Source: Centipeda periodontii DSM 2778 | Lineage (GTDB): Bacteria; Bacillota; Negativicutes; Selenomonadales; Selenomonadaceae | Direction of reading: 5' to 3' | DNA length: 64,000 nucleotides | Assembly (NCBI RefSeq): GCF_000213975.1 | Contig: NZ_GL892076.1 | Location: forward strand, 1,639,784 to 1,703,783 | Part shown: in pieces, positions 38,820 through 48,583 of the stretch | How the letters are laid out: every line of letters begins with the position of its first letter | How positions within the stretch are numbered: position 1 is the first letter of the stretch | Translations under genes and position numbers: made by a program | Notes under the pieces: model-generated | What the model was told of the DNA's origin: nothing | Databases searched by the model: none | What the model saw: only the letters and a program-made list of their open reading frames with translations

Positions 38820-40259
38820 TCAGCCGAGTTTTTTTGCTAAGAGTTCGTTGACCATCTGTGGGTTCGCCTTGCCCTTGGACTGCTTCATCACCTGTCCGAC
38901 AAGCGCGCCGATCGCTTTCTTGTTGCCGCCCTTGTAGTCCTCGACCGCCTTTGCATTCGCGGCAATGACCTGATCGACAATATCCTCGATCTCCTTCGTA
39001 TCGGTGATCTGAACAAGTCCCTTGTCCTTGACGATCTTCTCGGGTGCATCGGGCGATGTCCACATCTCCTTGAATACGGTCTTGCCGATCTTCGAGGAAA
39101 TTGTACCCTTTGAGATGAGTAGGATCATCTCGCCAAGGCGCTTTGCATCGACGGGCGATTCCTCGATGGTCTTGCCCTCGGCGTTGAGGTTCTTCGCAAG
39201 ATCGCCCATCAGCCAATTTGCCGCGAGCTTCGAGTCTGCGCCTGTCGCCGTGATGGCATCGTAGTATTCCGCCATCGCGCGCGAGCTCGTGATGATGCCT
39301 GCGTCGTAGGCGGAGAGCCCTGCCTCGTCCATCAGACGCGCACGACGCGCGTCGGGCAGCTCCGGCAGTCCCTTTCGGATCGCCTCGATCTCCTCTGCAC
39401 TCGTCACAATCGGCGGCAGATCGGGCTCCGGCATATAGCGGTAGTCATGTGCCTCTTCCTTGCTGCGCATGGAGAGTGTGATGCCACGTTCGGGATCCCA
39501 TGTGCGCGTCTCCTGGATGATGTGACCACCGTCCTCGAGCACCTCTGTCTGACGCTCGATCTCGTAGTTGATGGCATCCTCAAGCGCCTTGAAGGAGTTG
39601 ATGTTCTTCATCTCCGTGCGCGTGCCGAGTTTGTCCGAACCGATGGGACGCAGGGAGACGTTGATATCCGCGCGGAGATTGCCCTCCTCCATGCGGCAGT
39701 TGGAGACATCGATGTACTCCATGATCGTCTTGATCTTCTCCATATAGGCGCGCGCCTCTTCCGCCGAGGACATGTCCGGCTCGGAGACGATCTCAAGCAG
39801 GGGCACGCCCGTGCGGTTGTAGTCCACATTGGACGAGGAGGAGTCCTTGATTGTCGTGCCGGAGTGGACGAGTTTCCCCGCGTCCTCCTCCATGTGGATG
39901 CGTGTCAGACGGATGCGTTTCTTCCCCGCCTCTGTGTCGATGTCCACCCAGCCGTGCTCGGCGATTGGAAGATCAAACTGCGAGGTCTGAAAGTTCTTCG
40001 GCAGGTCGGGGTAGTAGTAATTTTTGCGGTCGAATTTACTATATCCGTTGATCTCGCAGTTTGTCGCGAGTCCCGCCTTGATGGCATAGTTCACGACCTG
40101 ACGGTTAAGGACGGGCAGGACGCCGGGCAGTCCGAGGCAAACGGGGCAGACATGCGTATTCTGATCTGCACCGAAGCCCGTAGCACAGCCGCAGAAAATC
40201 TTAGTCTTTGTCTTGAGCTCGCAGTGAATCTCAAGACCGATGACGGTTTCGTATTTCAT
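38820..40259 (-). CDS. gatB: Asp-tRNA(Asn)/Glu-tRNA(Gln) amidotransferase subunit B
   Basis: 479 residues, normal length. GatB phosphorylates and binds the mischarged tRNA, passing ammonia from GatA. Visible: [20 protein letters not shown] with zinc-site cysteines (later CPVCLGLPG), [31 protein letters not shown], and the C-terminal YqeY-like helical tail [19 protein letters not shown]. Overlaps gatA by 4 bases. Confidence 0.97.
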   Translation of the reverse strand: MKYETVIGLEIHCELKTKTKIFCGCATGFGADQNTHVCPVCLGLPGVLPVLNRQVVNYAIKAGLATNCEINGYSKFDRKNYYYPDLPKNFQTSQFDLPIAEHGWVDIDTEAGKKRIRLTRIHMEEDAGKLVHSGTTIKDSSSSNVDYNRTGVPLLEIVSEPDMSSAEEARAYMEKIKTIMEYIDVSNCRMEEGNLRADINVSLRPIGSDKLGTRTEMKNINSFKALEDAINYEIERQTEVLEDGGHIIQETRTWDPERGITLSMRSKEEAHDYRYMPEPDLPPIVTSAEEIEAIRKGLPELPDARRARLMDEAGLSAYDAGIITSSRAMAEYYDAITATGADSKLAANWLMGDLAKNLNAEGKTIEESPVDAKRLGEMILLISKGTISSKIGKTVFKEMWTSPDAPEKIVKDKGLVQITDTKEIEDIVDQVIAANAKAVEDYKGGNKKAIGALVGQVMKQSKGKANPQMVNELLAKKLG

Positions 40260-41722
40260 GCCCTTCCTCCAATCGGCGCCATTTTCGTATGGAAATCATG
40301 TGCCTGTTCGTAGGCGTATGCCACGCGCAGAATGACCTCCTCGGCAAGCGGACGTCCGATGATCTGCAGTCCGATGGGAAGCCCTGACGAGGTAAAGCCG
40401 CAGGGTACGGAGATGCCCGGAAGTCCTGCAAGGTTGACCGGCACAGTTGAGATATCCTGCAGGTACATCTGCAAGGGACTCGTCATTTCCCCAATCTTAT
40501 AGGCGGGCGTCGGTGCCGTCGGCGTCATGATGACATCCACATCCTCGAATGCACGCATGAAGTCCTGCTGAATCAGTGTGCGCACCTTGAGTGCCTTGAG
40601 ATAGTAGGCGTCATAGTAACCAGCGGACAGCGCATAGTTGCCGATCAGGATGCGCCGCTTGACCTCGGCGCCAAACTTCTCCGTGCGCGTCCGTGTCATC
40701 ATATCGACGAGATCTTCCCCATCCACACGCGCACCATAGCTGACACCGTCGTAGCGTTCGAGATTGGTCGCAGCCTCAGCGGGGGCAATCAGATAGTAGG
40801 TCGAAACAGCATAGTCCGTGTGTGGAAGGGATATTTCCTTGACCTCGGCCCCCATCGCCTCCACGTCTGCGATTGCCTTGCGGACGGAGGCTTCGACATC
40901 GCTGTCCATTCCGGAAATGAAGTATTCCTTGGGCAGACCGATCTTGAGCCCCTTTACGTTATTCTGCAGCGCTTTTGTATAGTCTGGAACATTCGCCTTG
41001 CTCGCGGTCGAATCCATAACATCATGCCCCGCAATGATGTTCATGATGTGCGCAGCGTCTGTGACATCGCGCGTGAGTGGTCCAATCTGATCGAGTGAAG
41101 AGGCATATGCCATGAGTCCATAGCGTGAAACACGACCATAGGTCGGCTTGAGTCCGACAACGCCGCAGAACGAAGCGGGCTGGCGGATTGATCCGCCCGT
41201 ATCGCTGCCGAGCGCCCAGATCGCCGTGCCCGCCGCGACGGCTGCCGCACTGCCGCCGGAGGAGCCGCCGGGCACACGCTCCACATCCCATGGGTTATGA
41301 GTCGGATGATAGGCAGAGTTCTCCGTCGAGCCGCCCATTGCGAACTCGTCGAGGTTTGCCTTGCCGAGGATGACGGCGTCCGCATCATGCAGTTTCGTCA
41401 TGACTGTCGCGTCATAGGGCGGGACGAAATTCTCAAGGATTTTCGACCCTGCCGTCGTCCGCACACCCTTTGTGCAAATATTGTCCTTCACAGCGCCGGG
41501 GATACCCGCAAGAAAGGGAATCTTTTCCCCTGCCGCGATCTTTGCATCCACACGATCTGCCTCGCCAAGCGCTGCCGCACGCATCTCCAAAAGATACGCG
41601 CCAACCTCGCCTTCGACGGCGTCCATGCGCGCGCATACATCCTCGGTCAGTTCATGTGCACTGATCTCCTTGTGCATGAGCATGTCATGCAGGACATGCG
41701 CCGGTTTTTCATATAGACTCAA
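40256..41722 (-). CDS. gatA: Asp-tRNA(Asn)/Glu-tRNA(Gln) amidotransferase subunit A
   Basis: 488 residues. Amidase-signature glutaminase that supplies ammonia to GatB. Catalytic Lys79 in [11 protein letters not shown], and the Ser-cisSer-Ser region [16 protein letters not shown] and [13 protein letters not shown]. All triad residues are present. It starts 12 bases after the gatC stop. Confidence 0.97.
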   Translation of the reverse strand: MSLYEKPAHVLHDMLMHKEISAHELTEDVCARMDAVEGEVGAYLLEMRAAALGEADRVDAKIAAGEKIPFLAGIPGAVKDNICTKGVRTTAGSKILENFVPPYDATVMTKLHDADAVILGKANLDEFAMGGSTENSAYHPTHNPWDVERVPGGSSGGSAAAVAAGTAIWALGSDTGGSIRQPASFCGVVGLKPTYGRVSRYGLMAYASSLDQIGPLTRDVTDAAHIMNIIAGHDVMDSTASKANVPDYTKALQNNVKGLKIGLPKEYFISGMDSDVEASVRKAIADVEAMGAEVKEISLPHTDYAVSTYYLIAPAEAATNLERYDGVSYGARVDGEDLVDMMTRTRTEKFGAEVKRRILIGNYALSAGYYDAYYLKALKVRTLIQQDFMRAFEDVDVIMTPTAPTPAYKIGEMTSPLQMYLQDISTVPVNLAGLPGISVPCGFTSSGLPIGLQIIGRPLAEEVILRVAYAYEQAHDFHTKMAPIGGRA

Positions 41723-41734
41723 AACAGCTCCTCC

Positions 41735-42025
41735 TTACCCTTCGAGCACTTTCGGTACCTTGAAATAGCCGTCCTCGCTGAGCGGCGCATTCGAGAGTGC
41801 CGCCTCGTTGGAAAGGGACGGGCGCACTTCATCCGCACGGAAGACATTCTCGATAGGCAGTGCATACGTCGTTGGCTGGACATGCTCTGTATCGACATTG
41901 GAAAGATTATCCACATACGTAAGGAAGTCTCCCAATGTTTTCAATGCCTCTTCCTTTTCCTCTGCAGGAATTGAAAGGCGCGAGAGATGCGCCGTTGTCC
42001 TGAGATCCTGTTCCGTTACCTTCAT
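41735..42025 (-). CDS. gatC: Asp-tRNA(Asn)/Glu-tRNA(Gln) amidotransferase subunit C
   Basis: 96 residues; the clamp subunit that holds GatA and GatB together. Begins MKVTEQDLRTTAHLSRLSI and ends with DGYFKVPKVLEG, both family hallmarks. First gene of gatCAB, with a consensus promoter just upstream. Confidence 0.95.
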   Translation of the reverse strand: MKVTEQDLRTTAHLSRLSIPAEEKEEALKTLGDFLTYVDNLSNVDTEHVQPTTYALPIENVFRADEVRPSLSNEAALSNAPLSEDGYFKVPKVLEG

Positions 42026-42059
42026 TGCCTACACCGTCTTTCTTAGCAGTATCCGCATT

Positions 42060-42088
42060 ATTATAACAAATCGTATCGCAGGTATCAA
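42060..42088 (-). promoter_or_regulatory. Promoter of gatCAB
   Basis: TTGATA (42083-42088), 17-bp spacer, TATAAT (42060-42065), 35 bases before the gatC ATG. Confidence 0.8.
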
Positions 42089-42098
42089 ATGGAAATCC

Positions 42099-42980
42099 TC
42101 ATGCTGTTGGCGGACGAATGAAATCTGCCTCAAGGGCGAGTATCATCTCCCGTAGGAGTTTCAGTGCCGTTGCCGTGGATGTTCCGCTCGGATCGAGCGG
42201 CGGCGAGAGTTCCACCAGATCGCAGGCGACAACATTGCATCCGCGAATCACGGAGAGTGCTGCCTTCAAGAGCTCAACAAAGGTCACTCCTCCTGCCTCG
42301 GGTGTTCCCGTTCCCGGAAATGCCGAAGGATCGAGCACATCCAGATCGATGGTGAGATACACGGGGCGTTCCTTGAGCGCCGTGACGGCTTCGGAAAGTC
42401 CGGCAAACGTGAAGGGATGAAGATTCGTATGCCCCGCGCGTGCCCATTCCCACTCAGCACGCTCGCCGCTGCGAATGCCGAACTGATGGATGCGCCCATC
42501 GCCCAGAATGTCCCAAGCACGTCGAATCACCGTCGCGTGCGACAGATGATTGCCGAGATACTCATCTCTGAGATCAGTATGTGCGTCGAAGTGGATCACC
42601 GCAAGCTCCGAATGTTTCTCTGCCGCTGCCTTGACCGCGGGCAGGCTCACAAGATGTTCGCCGCCAATCAGGAAGGGCAGACGCCCGCCCTCCAGAATGT
42701 TTTTCGCATACGTATGAATCATATCAAGAGCACGTTCCGTATCTCCGAACGGAAGCTCCAGATCACCACCGTCAAAGGCGCGTGCGTCCTCGAGATCGAG
42801 ATCCTGATACGGACTGTACGTTTCCAGTCCGTAGGATTCCGCGCGCATGGTACGGGCGGCGAACCGCGTTCCTGGGCGATAGGATGTCGTTGAATCGAAC
42901 GGTGCACCAAAGATCACGATATGGCTGTCCTCGTATGTGCCATCACATCCGAGGAAGGTTTCAACATTGCGGTTCCACAT
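42099..42980 (-). CDS. speB: Agmatinase / ureohydrolase
   Basis: 293 residues from the ATG at 42980 (GAGGAG 9 bases upstream); an earlier in-frame start lies inside speE. Binuclear manganese ureohydrolase: ligands in IGGEHLVSLP, VIHFDAHTDLRDEY and TIDLDVLDPSAFPGTGTPE. It hydrolyses agmatine to putrescine and urea. Neighbouring arginine decarboxylase and spermidine synthase genes make agmatine the likely substrate rather than arginine. Overlaps speE by 20 bases. Confidence 0.93.
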   Translation of the reverse strand: MWNRNVETFLGCDGTYEDSHIVIFGAPFDSTTSYRPGTRFAARTMRAESYGLETYSPYQDLDLEDARAFDGGDLELPFGDTERALDMIHTYAKNILEGGRLPFLIGGEHLVSLPAVKAAAEKHSELAVIHFDAHTDLRDEYLGNHLSHATVIRRAWDILGDGRIHQFGIRSGERAEWEWARAGHTNLHPFTFAGLSEAVTALKERPVYLTIDLDVLDPSAFPGTGTPEAGGVTFVELLKAALSVIRGCNVVACDLVELSPPLDPSGTSTATALKLLREMILALEADFIRPPTA

Positions 42981-43821
42981 CTTCGAGTATCTCCTCCACA
43001 TAGTTGGGCAGGGCAAAGGCAGCCGCGTGAAGCTTCGTATTGTAGTAACGGGTCTTTATACCGAGCGACTTCCATCGCGCAAAGTCCACGCCCTCCACGG
43101 GGCGACGGTTTTTGGACGAAAATCCGAAGAGCCAATGCCCTGACGGATAGGACGGTATATGCACCTGATACACACGGCTGAATGGAAACGAATGAACAAT
43201 GCGCTGATGCATCCGCTGCATCGCATAGGCATCCTGCTCGTAGAAAGGGCTCTCATGCTGATTGATCATGATGCCGTCACTCCGCAGAGCCTTGAAGCAG
43301 TTCCCGTAGAACTCCTTCGTGAACAGCCCCTCGCCCGGTCCGAACGGATCCGTCGAATCCACGATGATGAGATCATAGGCGTCGATGGGCTTTCGCACAA
43401 AGCGCAGCCCGTCCTCGTAGTGGATGCTGACACGCTCATCGGAAAGCCCCGAGGCAGTAGAGGACAGATACTCGCGGCAGACGTCAACCACCATCTCGTC
43501 AATCTCCACGAGATCGATGCGGCGTATGGTCGGATAGCGCAGGAGCTCACGCACCGTTCCCCCATCGCCGCCGCCGATGACGAGGATATCTTTCGCCTCC
43601 GGATGAACGCACATGGGCACATGTGTGATCATCTCATGGTAGATGAACTCATCCTTCTCCGTCAGCATCATATAGCCGTCAAGTGTCAGAAATCGCCCGA
43701 ACTCGGGCGACTCAAACACATCAATGCGCTGAAACTCGCTCTGTCCGCTGTAGAGCTGATGATCCACGCGAATCGAAAAGCGTACATCGGGCGTATGTTG
43801 TTCCGTATACCAAAATTCCAT
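42961..43821 (-). CDS. speE: Spermidine synthase (polyamine aminopropyltransferase)
   Basis: 286 residues from the ATG at 43821 with GGAGAG upstream. Transfers aminopropyl from decarboxylated SAM to putrescine. Motifs: MEFWYTEQHTPDVRFS start typical of bacterial SpeE, VIGGGDGGTVRELLRY (decarboxylated-SAM site), DLVEIDEMVVDVC, and DLIIVDSTDPFGPGEGLF with the catalytic Asp. No speD gene is in the window. Sits 2 bases after speA. Confidence 0.95.
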   Translation of the reverse strand: MEFWYTEQHTPDVRFSIRVDHQLYSGQSEFQRIDVFESPEFGRFLTLDGYMMLTEKDEFIYHEMITHVPMCVHPEAKDILVIGGGDGGTVRELLRYPTIRRIDLVEIDEMVVDVCREYLSSTASGLSDERVSIHYEDGLRFVRKPIDAYDLIIVDSTDPFGPGEGLFTKEFYGNCFKALRSDGIMINQHESPFYEQDAYAMQRMHQRIVHSFPFSRVYQVHIPSYPSGHWLFGFSSKNRRPVEGVDFARWKSLGIKTRYYNTKLHAAAFALPNYVEEILEDVEPQC

Positions 43822-43823
43822 GT

Positions 43824-45278
43824 CTATCTCTCCGTCATCACATTGAGACGCTGTATACTCATATCCTCCGGTCCCGTGATTTGACAGCCCTTTTTCCTTG
43901 CATAGCGAATGTAGGTCAGGATGTCCTCCGTGATCTGCTCCCCCGGAGCGAGAATGGGAATGCCCGGCGGATAGCACATGACGAACTCACTGCAGATGCG
44001 TCCACATGTTTCTGCAATTGGCAGCGACTCCTTCTCCGCGTAGAATGCATCTTGGGGCCCACAGATGATAACGGGGTCGATGTACTCCATCTTGAGCGTT
44101 TTGGAGGGATCCTTGCGGTAGTTTCGCCGGATCTCAGCAAGTGCCGCAACAAGGCGTTCGATGTCCTTCGGACGATCTCCGACAGACACATAGGCAAGCA
44201 GATTCGCGATGTCGCCAAACTCCGTCTGAATGTCATAGTCATCACGCAGGATATCGTAGACCTCGACACCTGCGAGTCCTGTCGGGCGCGTGAAAATGGA
44301 CAGCTTTGTGGTGTCAAAATCGTAGACCGCCGCGCCGTCGATCAGCTCGCGCCCATAGGCATAGTAGTCCCCGATTGCATTGATCTCATCACGTGCATAG
44401 GCGACGAGGTCGATGATCTTGTCGATGACCTCGCGTCCGCGCAGCGCAAGATTGCGGCGGCTGATATCGAGGCTTGCCAGAAGCAGATAGGACGCGCTCG
44501 TCGTCTGCGTGATGTTGATGATCTGATGAACATAGCCGAGCGGCATCGTGTCGGCGCAGAGTAGAATGGAGCTCTGCGTCAGGGAGCCGCCGGACTTGTG
44601 CATGCTGATTGCCGCCATATCCGCACCCGCATCCATTGCCGACATAGGGAGACGGTCACTGAAATACAGATGCGTACCGTGCGCCTCGTCCACAAGTACC
44701 TTCATGCCGTGCGCGTGCGCTAGATCCGTAATCGCGCGGAGATTGGAGCAGATGCCGTAATAGGTTGGATTGTTGACAAAGACCGCCTTGGCGTCCGGAT
44801 GTCGCTCAATCGCTGCGGCGACATCCTCCACACGCATACCGAGCGCAATGCCAAGCACATCGTCGATGCCGGGATTCACATAGATCGGGATGGCGCCGCA
44901 GAGAATCAGAGCGTTGATGGCACTCCGGTGGACGTTCCGCGGCATGATGATTTTATCCCCGCGCCTTACTGCAGAGAGCACCATTGCCTGCACGGATCCC
45001 GTAGTGCCGCTCACCATGAAGAATGCGTGTGCAGCGCGAAACGCCTCTGCAGCGAGTTGTTCCGCATCCCGAATCACCGAAATCGGATGGCAGAGATTAT
45101 CGAGCATTTTCATGGAGTTCACGTCGACATCGAGGCAGGTGTTTCCGAGGAATGCCGTGAGCTCCGGATTCCCGCGCCCGCGCTTATGTCCCGGCACATC
45201 AAAGGGAACAAGACGTGCACGCTTCATCCGCTCAAGAGCCTCCTGAATGGGAGCACTCGTCTGAGAGAGATACGGCAT
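43824..45278 (-). CDS. speA: Fold-type I Orn/Lys/Arg decarboxylase, probable arginine decarboxylase
   Basis: 484 residues, the short form as in Bacillus SpeA. PLP lysine in ISMHKSGGSLTQSS; N-terminal VPFDVPGHKRGRGNP, FFMVSGTTGSVQAMVLSAV and DEAHGTHLYF are family hallmarks. The agmatinase two genes downstream points to arginine as substrate, giving agmatine; lysine or ornithine cannot be excluded by sequence. Its ATG overlaps the stop of the upstream lipoprotein gene (TAATG). Confidence 0.9.
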   Translation of the reverse strand: MPYLSQTSAPIQEALERMKRARLVPFDVPGHKRGRGNPELTAFLGNTCLDVDVNSMKMLDNLCHPISVIRDAEQLAAEAFRAAHAFFMVSGTTGSVQAMVLSAVRRGDKIIMPRNVHRSAINALILCGAIPIYVNPGIDDVLGIALGMRVEDVAAAIERHPDAKAVFVNNPTYYGICSNLRAITDLAHAHGMKVLVDEAHGTHLYFSDRLPMSAMDAGADMAAISMHKSGGSLTQSSILLCADTMPLGYVHQIINITQTTSASYLLLASLDISRRNLALRGREVIDKIIDLVAYARDEINAIGDYYAYGRELIDGAAVYDFDTTKLSIFTRPTGLAGVEVYDILRDDYDIQTEFGDIANLLAYVSVGDRPKDIERLVAALAEIRRNYRKDPSKTLKMEYIDPVIICGPQDAFYAEKESLPIAETCGRICSEFVMCYPPGIPILAPGEQITEDILTYIRYARKKGCQITGPEDMSIQRLNVMTER

Positions 45279-46225
45279 TATTTCGCCTCCGAGAGAAGTT
45301 TGGAAACGAGGTCGTCATAGCGGTAGTCCCCTGCAAGGTCTTTGCTCTTCACCCAGCGCACGGCCTCCTCCACATCCTTCTCCGCCGGAAGTCCCGCAGG
45401 ACGATAGGGCCTCAGTTCAAGGGCATCGCGTGCGGGTGCGGGAAAGCCGCTCTTTTCCATCACGAGGTCAATGTAGTCTGCACGCGGCGTATTGTTAAGA
45501 TACTTGACCGCTTTGTCATAGGCGCGATACATTGCACGAATGGACTGCCCTTTATCCTTGATCGAGGAGTCCGTAAACACGATCACGCCCGGATTGATCC
45601 CGAGATCCCCCGAGCCGGTAATATAGCGACTTCCCGATGCCACGGCAACGCTCGCCATCGGTTCGGGCAGAACAGCCGCCGCGAGATTCCCGCTTTGCAG
45701 CATCTCGAGACGCACGGGAATCTGCGGAATGACAACCTTGGAAACATCCTGCTCCCCCATGCCATTCACCGTGAGAATTTCATCCGTTACATATTCGATG
45801 ATCGTATTGCGCGAGATGGCGATCTCCTTTCCGCCAAGATCTGCGGCAGATGAAATACCGGCCATACCGCCTGCAACGAGATTGTAATTCCCGTCCGTAT
45901 AGGAGGTTGCATGCACGGAAAATCCACCCGAGCGCGCAAAGATGACGGCGAGCAGATCGGAGACCGCGCCGTCAAGATTTCCGCTCTGAAGGGCTGCGTC
46001 TCGCTCCATTGCACTCTTGAAGGGAACGAGTTCGACTTCGACCCCCTCCTCCGCAAAATATCCGCGCTCTGCGGCAATGATAAATGGAATCGAGTCCGTA
46101 TCAGGCATCAGGCCTATGGTCAGTTTTGAAAGCTTCGCATCCTTCGTCTGTGGCTCCGGCTCCGAGCCACAGCCTGCGACAAGGAGAAGCATCAACGAGA
46201 GCGCTACAACAAGAAATCTCTTCAT
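45278..46225 (-). CDS. NMT1/THI5-like ABC substrate-binding lipoprotein
   Basis: 315 residues. Lipoprotein signal MKRFLVVALSLMLLLVAGC with the lipid-modified Cys at 19. The mature part is a periplasmic-binding fold of the SsuA/THI5/NMT1 class: LTIGLMPDTDSIPFIIAAERGYFAEEGVEVEL, split here only by reading, ALQSGNLDGAVSDLLA and LEMLQSGNLAAAVLPEPMAS. Ligand unknown; family members bind thiamine precursors, sulfonates, taurine and similar. No permease or ATPase is nearby. It is translationally coupled to both its neighbours, upstream of speA, which makes a link with arginine or polyamine supply possible (inference). Confidence 0.82.
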   Translation of the reverse strand: MKRFLVVALSLMLLLVAGCGSEPEPQTKDAKLSKLTIGLMPDTDSIPFIIAAERGYFAEEGVEVELVPFKSAMERDAALQSGNLDGAVSDLLAVIFARSGGFSVHATSYTDGNYNLVAGGMAGISSAADLGGKEIAISRNTIIEYVTDEILTVNGMGEQDVSKVVIPQIPVRLEMLQSGNLAAAVLPEPMASVAVASGSRYITGSGDLGINPGVIVFTDSSIKDKGQSIRAMYRAYDKAVKYLNNTPRADYIDLVMEKSGFPAPARDALELRPYRPAGLPAEKDVEEAVRWVKSKDLAGDYRYDDLVSKLLSEAK

Positions 46226-46635
46226 TGTATCTTTCCTTCCCGATCCTCGACAGATCCTGCATGTTCCTTCGCCATATGTTCACAGAGATAGCGCAACGTC
46301 CACAGTGTATTGTACGGCGTAACTGCAGATTTATACGTAATGCGCGGAATGCCCGCATCCTGCAGTGCTTCCAGCATCTTTGTCAGCCGCTTGCCCTGAA
46401 TGTGTTCCAACAGCAGAAGGCGGTGCGGAAAATCAAAAGCCGTATTATTCTCCTGCACAGGCGGAGCAGGCTTATACCCCTTGATGCCAAGCAGCCAGCC
46501 GATCTTTTCACGCCATGCATCCGCTGCGAGAATCTGCGCGCGAATTCCAAGCGCACGAAATACATCCTGTGCCGTACGGATCTGATCCTCCGGAAACTGA
46601 TAGAGCAAGACGCGCTCTTCTTTTCTCATCATCAT
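46222..46635 (-). CDS. DUF3783 domain protein
   Basis: 137 residues. Begins RKEERVLLYQFPEDQIRTAQDVF; the C-terminal half contains LLLLEHIQGKRLTKMLEALQDAGIPRITYKSAVTPYN and the family-typical WTLRYLCEHMAKEH, given here with the longest run shortened: key residues are the PxITYKxxVTxxN segment near residue 103. Function unknown. Overlaps the lipoprotein gene by 4 bases. Confidence 0.7.
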   Translation of the reverse strand: MMMRKEERVLLYQFPEDQIRTAQDVFRALGIRAQILAADAWREKIGWLLGIKGYKPAPPVQENNTAFDFPHRLLLLEHIQGKRLTKMLEALQDAGIPRITYKSAVTPYNTLWTLRYLCEHMAKEHAGSVEDREGKIQ

Positions 46636-46642
46636 TTTTCCC

Positions 46643-47506
46643 TTACTTTGCAGAGAGTCCGCGCATAAGGAGATATGTTACAAGTTCATCCAGAGAAACC
46701 TCTTCCTCAAGCATCTTCTGCTCGAGCGATGCACGCAATGTTTTCGGTAGGCGTACGGTCAGGAAGCCCGAGAGCGGCGGCGTCGGCGCGGGCTCAACCA
46801 GCGGTACAGACTTTTGTCCCTGTTTCTTTTTGGATTTTGCAGATGTCTTTGCGGTTTCCTCGACAGGATTATCGGGCGATTCCTTCTTCTTACTCTCTGC
46901 CGCCTGTTTCTTCTGCTCCAAAGTCTTTGCTGTCTGTTCCACAGCGGGTTTCTGCTTCACGCCCTTATCCTCCGACGACTTTTTCTTTGCCACGGTTTTC
47001 ACCTCTGCGTTCTCTTGTGTTTTTTTATTCTTTGCTGTGCTCTTTTCGGGCTTTGACTCCGGCGGATAGACGAAAAATTCATTATAGGCATTGCGCAGAT
47101 CTTCGCTTGCCTGCTTCGTTCCAACGCCGATGATGTAGGAGGGATCCTCAGCGTTCAAAGACTCAGCAATGCGTACGAAGTCCGAATCCGTCGTAATGAT
47201 GAAGTACTTGCGCACGCCCTCTTGATAGAGGATCTGTGCCGAATCATAGAGCGCCGAGTCCAGCGAATTCTTTCCATAAAATGTCCGACTGATCTGACGA
47301 AAGGTCAAATCCGGATACTCCATGAGACGATCCCAGCGCTTCTGCTCCGGATGTGCCTCCCAGTCAGAAACCACGATCATGCGTCCGGGTTTGTAGCGCA
47401 TAGCCTTATCAATCGTATATTGAAGCATTTCAATCGGTGCATTCTCAATATCATAGAGAATTGCTACCGTATCATTGCTCGAATCGAGCATGCTCTCTCT
47501 CCTCAC
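46643..47506 (-). CDS. NYN-domain protein with ribbon-helix-helix-like C-terminus
   Basis: 287 residues (or 282 from the ATG at 47491). Residues 13-150 form a NYN/PIN-like domain: AILYDIENAPIEML with the first metal-binding Asp, SLDSALYDSAQIL, and YFIITTDSDFVRIAESL with the second acidic cluster, so it is probably a metal-dependent ribonuclease. Residues 155-240 are a Lys/Glu-rich linker. The last 45 residues (FLTVRLPKTLRASLEQKM, EEVSLDELVTYLLMRGL) look like an Arc/ribbon-helix-helix domain. Coupled by a 4-base overlap to the gene upstream. Confidence 0.8.
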   Translation of the reverse strand: MRRESMLDSSNDTVAILYDIENAPIEMLQYTIDKAMRYKPGRMIVVSDWEAHPEQKRWDRLMEYPDLTFRQISRTFYGKNSLDSALYDSAQILYQEGVRKYFIITTDSDFVRIAESLNAEDPSYIIGVGTKQASEDLRNAYNEFFVYPPESKPEKSTAKNKKTQENAEVKTVAKKKSSEDKGVKQKPAVEQTAKTLEQKKQAAESKKKESPDNPVEETAKTSAKSKKKQGQKSVPLVEPAPTPPLSGFLTVRLPKTLRASLEQKMLEEEVSLDELVTYLLMRGLSAK

Positions 47507-48552
47507 TCCATCTTATCACCAAATAAGCGCTTGGCTCGCTGCACGAGGAACGATGCCTCCACCTCGAGCACCTCCGCTTGACGCAGACTGCTCTCTGCGC
47601 CGCGGATCGTGGCGGCATTTTTATCTGTCATCCACGCCGCATATCCCTGTGCATAAGCAATGTGGAGATCACAGATCTTGAGGCGGAGCTGGTGCAGACT
47701 CTGCATACTGCGGGGAACGGAAACAGCAGCAAGCTCATCTTTGCGTTCCTGCCAGTCGACAAGGATATCCTGCTCCATAATCTGGCGTGCCATATCCCGC
47801 GTTGCCTGACTGCCCAGAGCTCCCGCTCCCAGCACGGAGTAAAGCCGCAGCTGCGCAGCTCCCGATGTCTGGTCATGTCGTGCCATAATCGCATCTGTTT
47901 CCTCCAAGTAAGCCTCGACGCGCAAGCGCCGCGCCTGCTCGAGCAACACGGCATACTCATGCAGGTTCTGGATGGAAACAACCTGCCAGTCTCCTTCCTC
48001 GGAGGGAACAAGCAGGATCTTGAACGTAAAATCAGCGTCTGCCTCGCCCTGATGTGCAACGATATCTGCCTCTGCTGTCTGTGCCTCCTCATCACGCGTC
48101 AGACGCGCAATCTCGCGGAATGTCAAATCGCGTACACCGATACGGGAGAGAATATTCTCCGTATCAGTTCCCTCCTCGATCACGTCTGCAGAAGGCCATT
48201 CACCCGTCGTCAGACGCGTATGAACTGCGTCTTTGAGCATATTGATGAATGCGGGCTTGAGCATTTTGGAGAAATCCTCAAGTGCCGCAGATGCCTCGCG
48301 GGAATGCCCAAATTCGGCGTCCATCGTCCCGCGCATAAAATCATCATAACCTGCATCAAGTACTGCATCCAAACGGACATGGCGCAGGAAAAGTGTCTCA
48401 TCGTTCCGGTCAAGCGCATCCTCAATCGCGTGAAGCGCATATTCCGGCGTCTTCGTATGGACACGGAAATACCAAAAGAGTCCCCCCAGCAGCAGGAGCA
48501 CCACAGCAACTGCCACAATGCTGAGCTTCAGTTTCGTCGCACTGCTCATCAT
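47503..48552 (-). CDS. Membrane-anchored protein of unknown function
   Basis: 349 residues: a short cytoplasmic N-terminus, one membrane helix at about 8-28 (VAVAVVLLLLGGLFWYF), then a soluble outer domain of helices. Segments such as PEYALHAIEDALDRNDETLF and DWQVVSIQNLHEYAVLL recall DUF2939-type proteins, but I do not assign a family. Lies between mnmA and the NYN gene in one string. Confidence 0.6.
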   Translation of the reverse strand: MMSSATKLKLSIVAVAVVLLLLGGLFWYFRVHTKTPEYALHAIEDALDRNDETLFLRHVRLDAVLDAGYDDFMRGTMDAEFGHSREASAALEDFSKMLKPAFINMLKDAVHTRLTTGEWPSADVIEEGTDTENILSRIGVRDLTFREIARLTRDEEAQTAEADIVAHQGEADADFTFKILLVPSEEGDWQVVSIQNLHEYAVLLEQARRLRVEAYLEETDAIMARHDQTSGAAQLRLYSVLGAGALGSQATRDMARQIMEQDILVDWQERKDELAAVSVPRSMQSLHQLRLKICDLHIAYAQGYAAWMTDKNAATIRGAESSLRQAEVLEVEASFLVQRAKRLFGDKME

Positions 48553-48583
48553 ACGAATTCCCTCCCCGTATCAGATCGACGGA

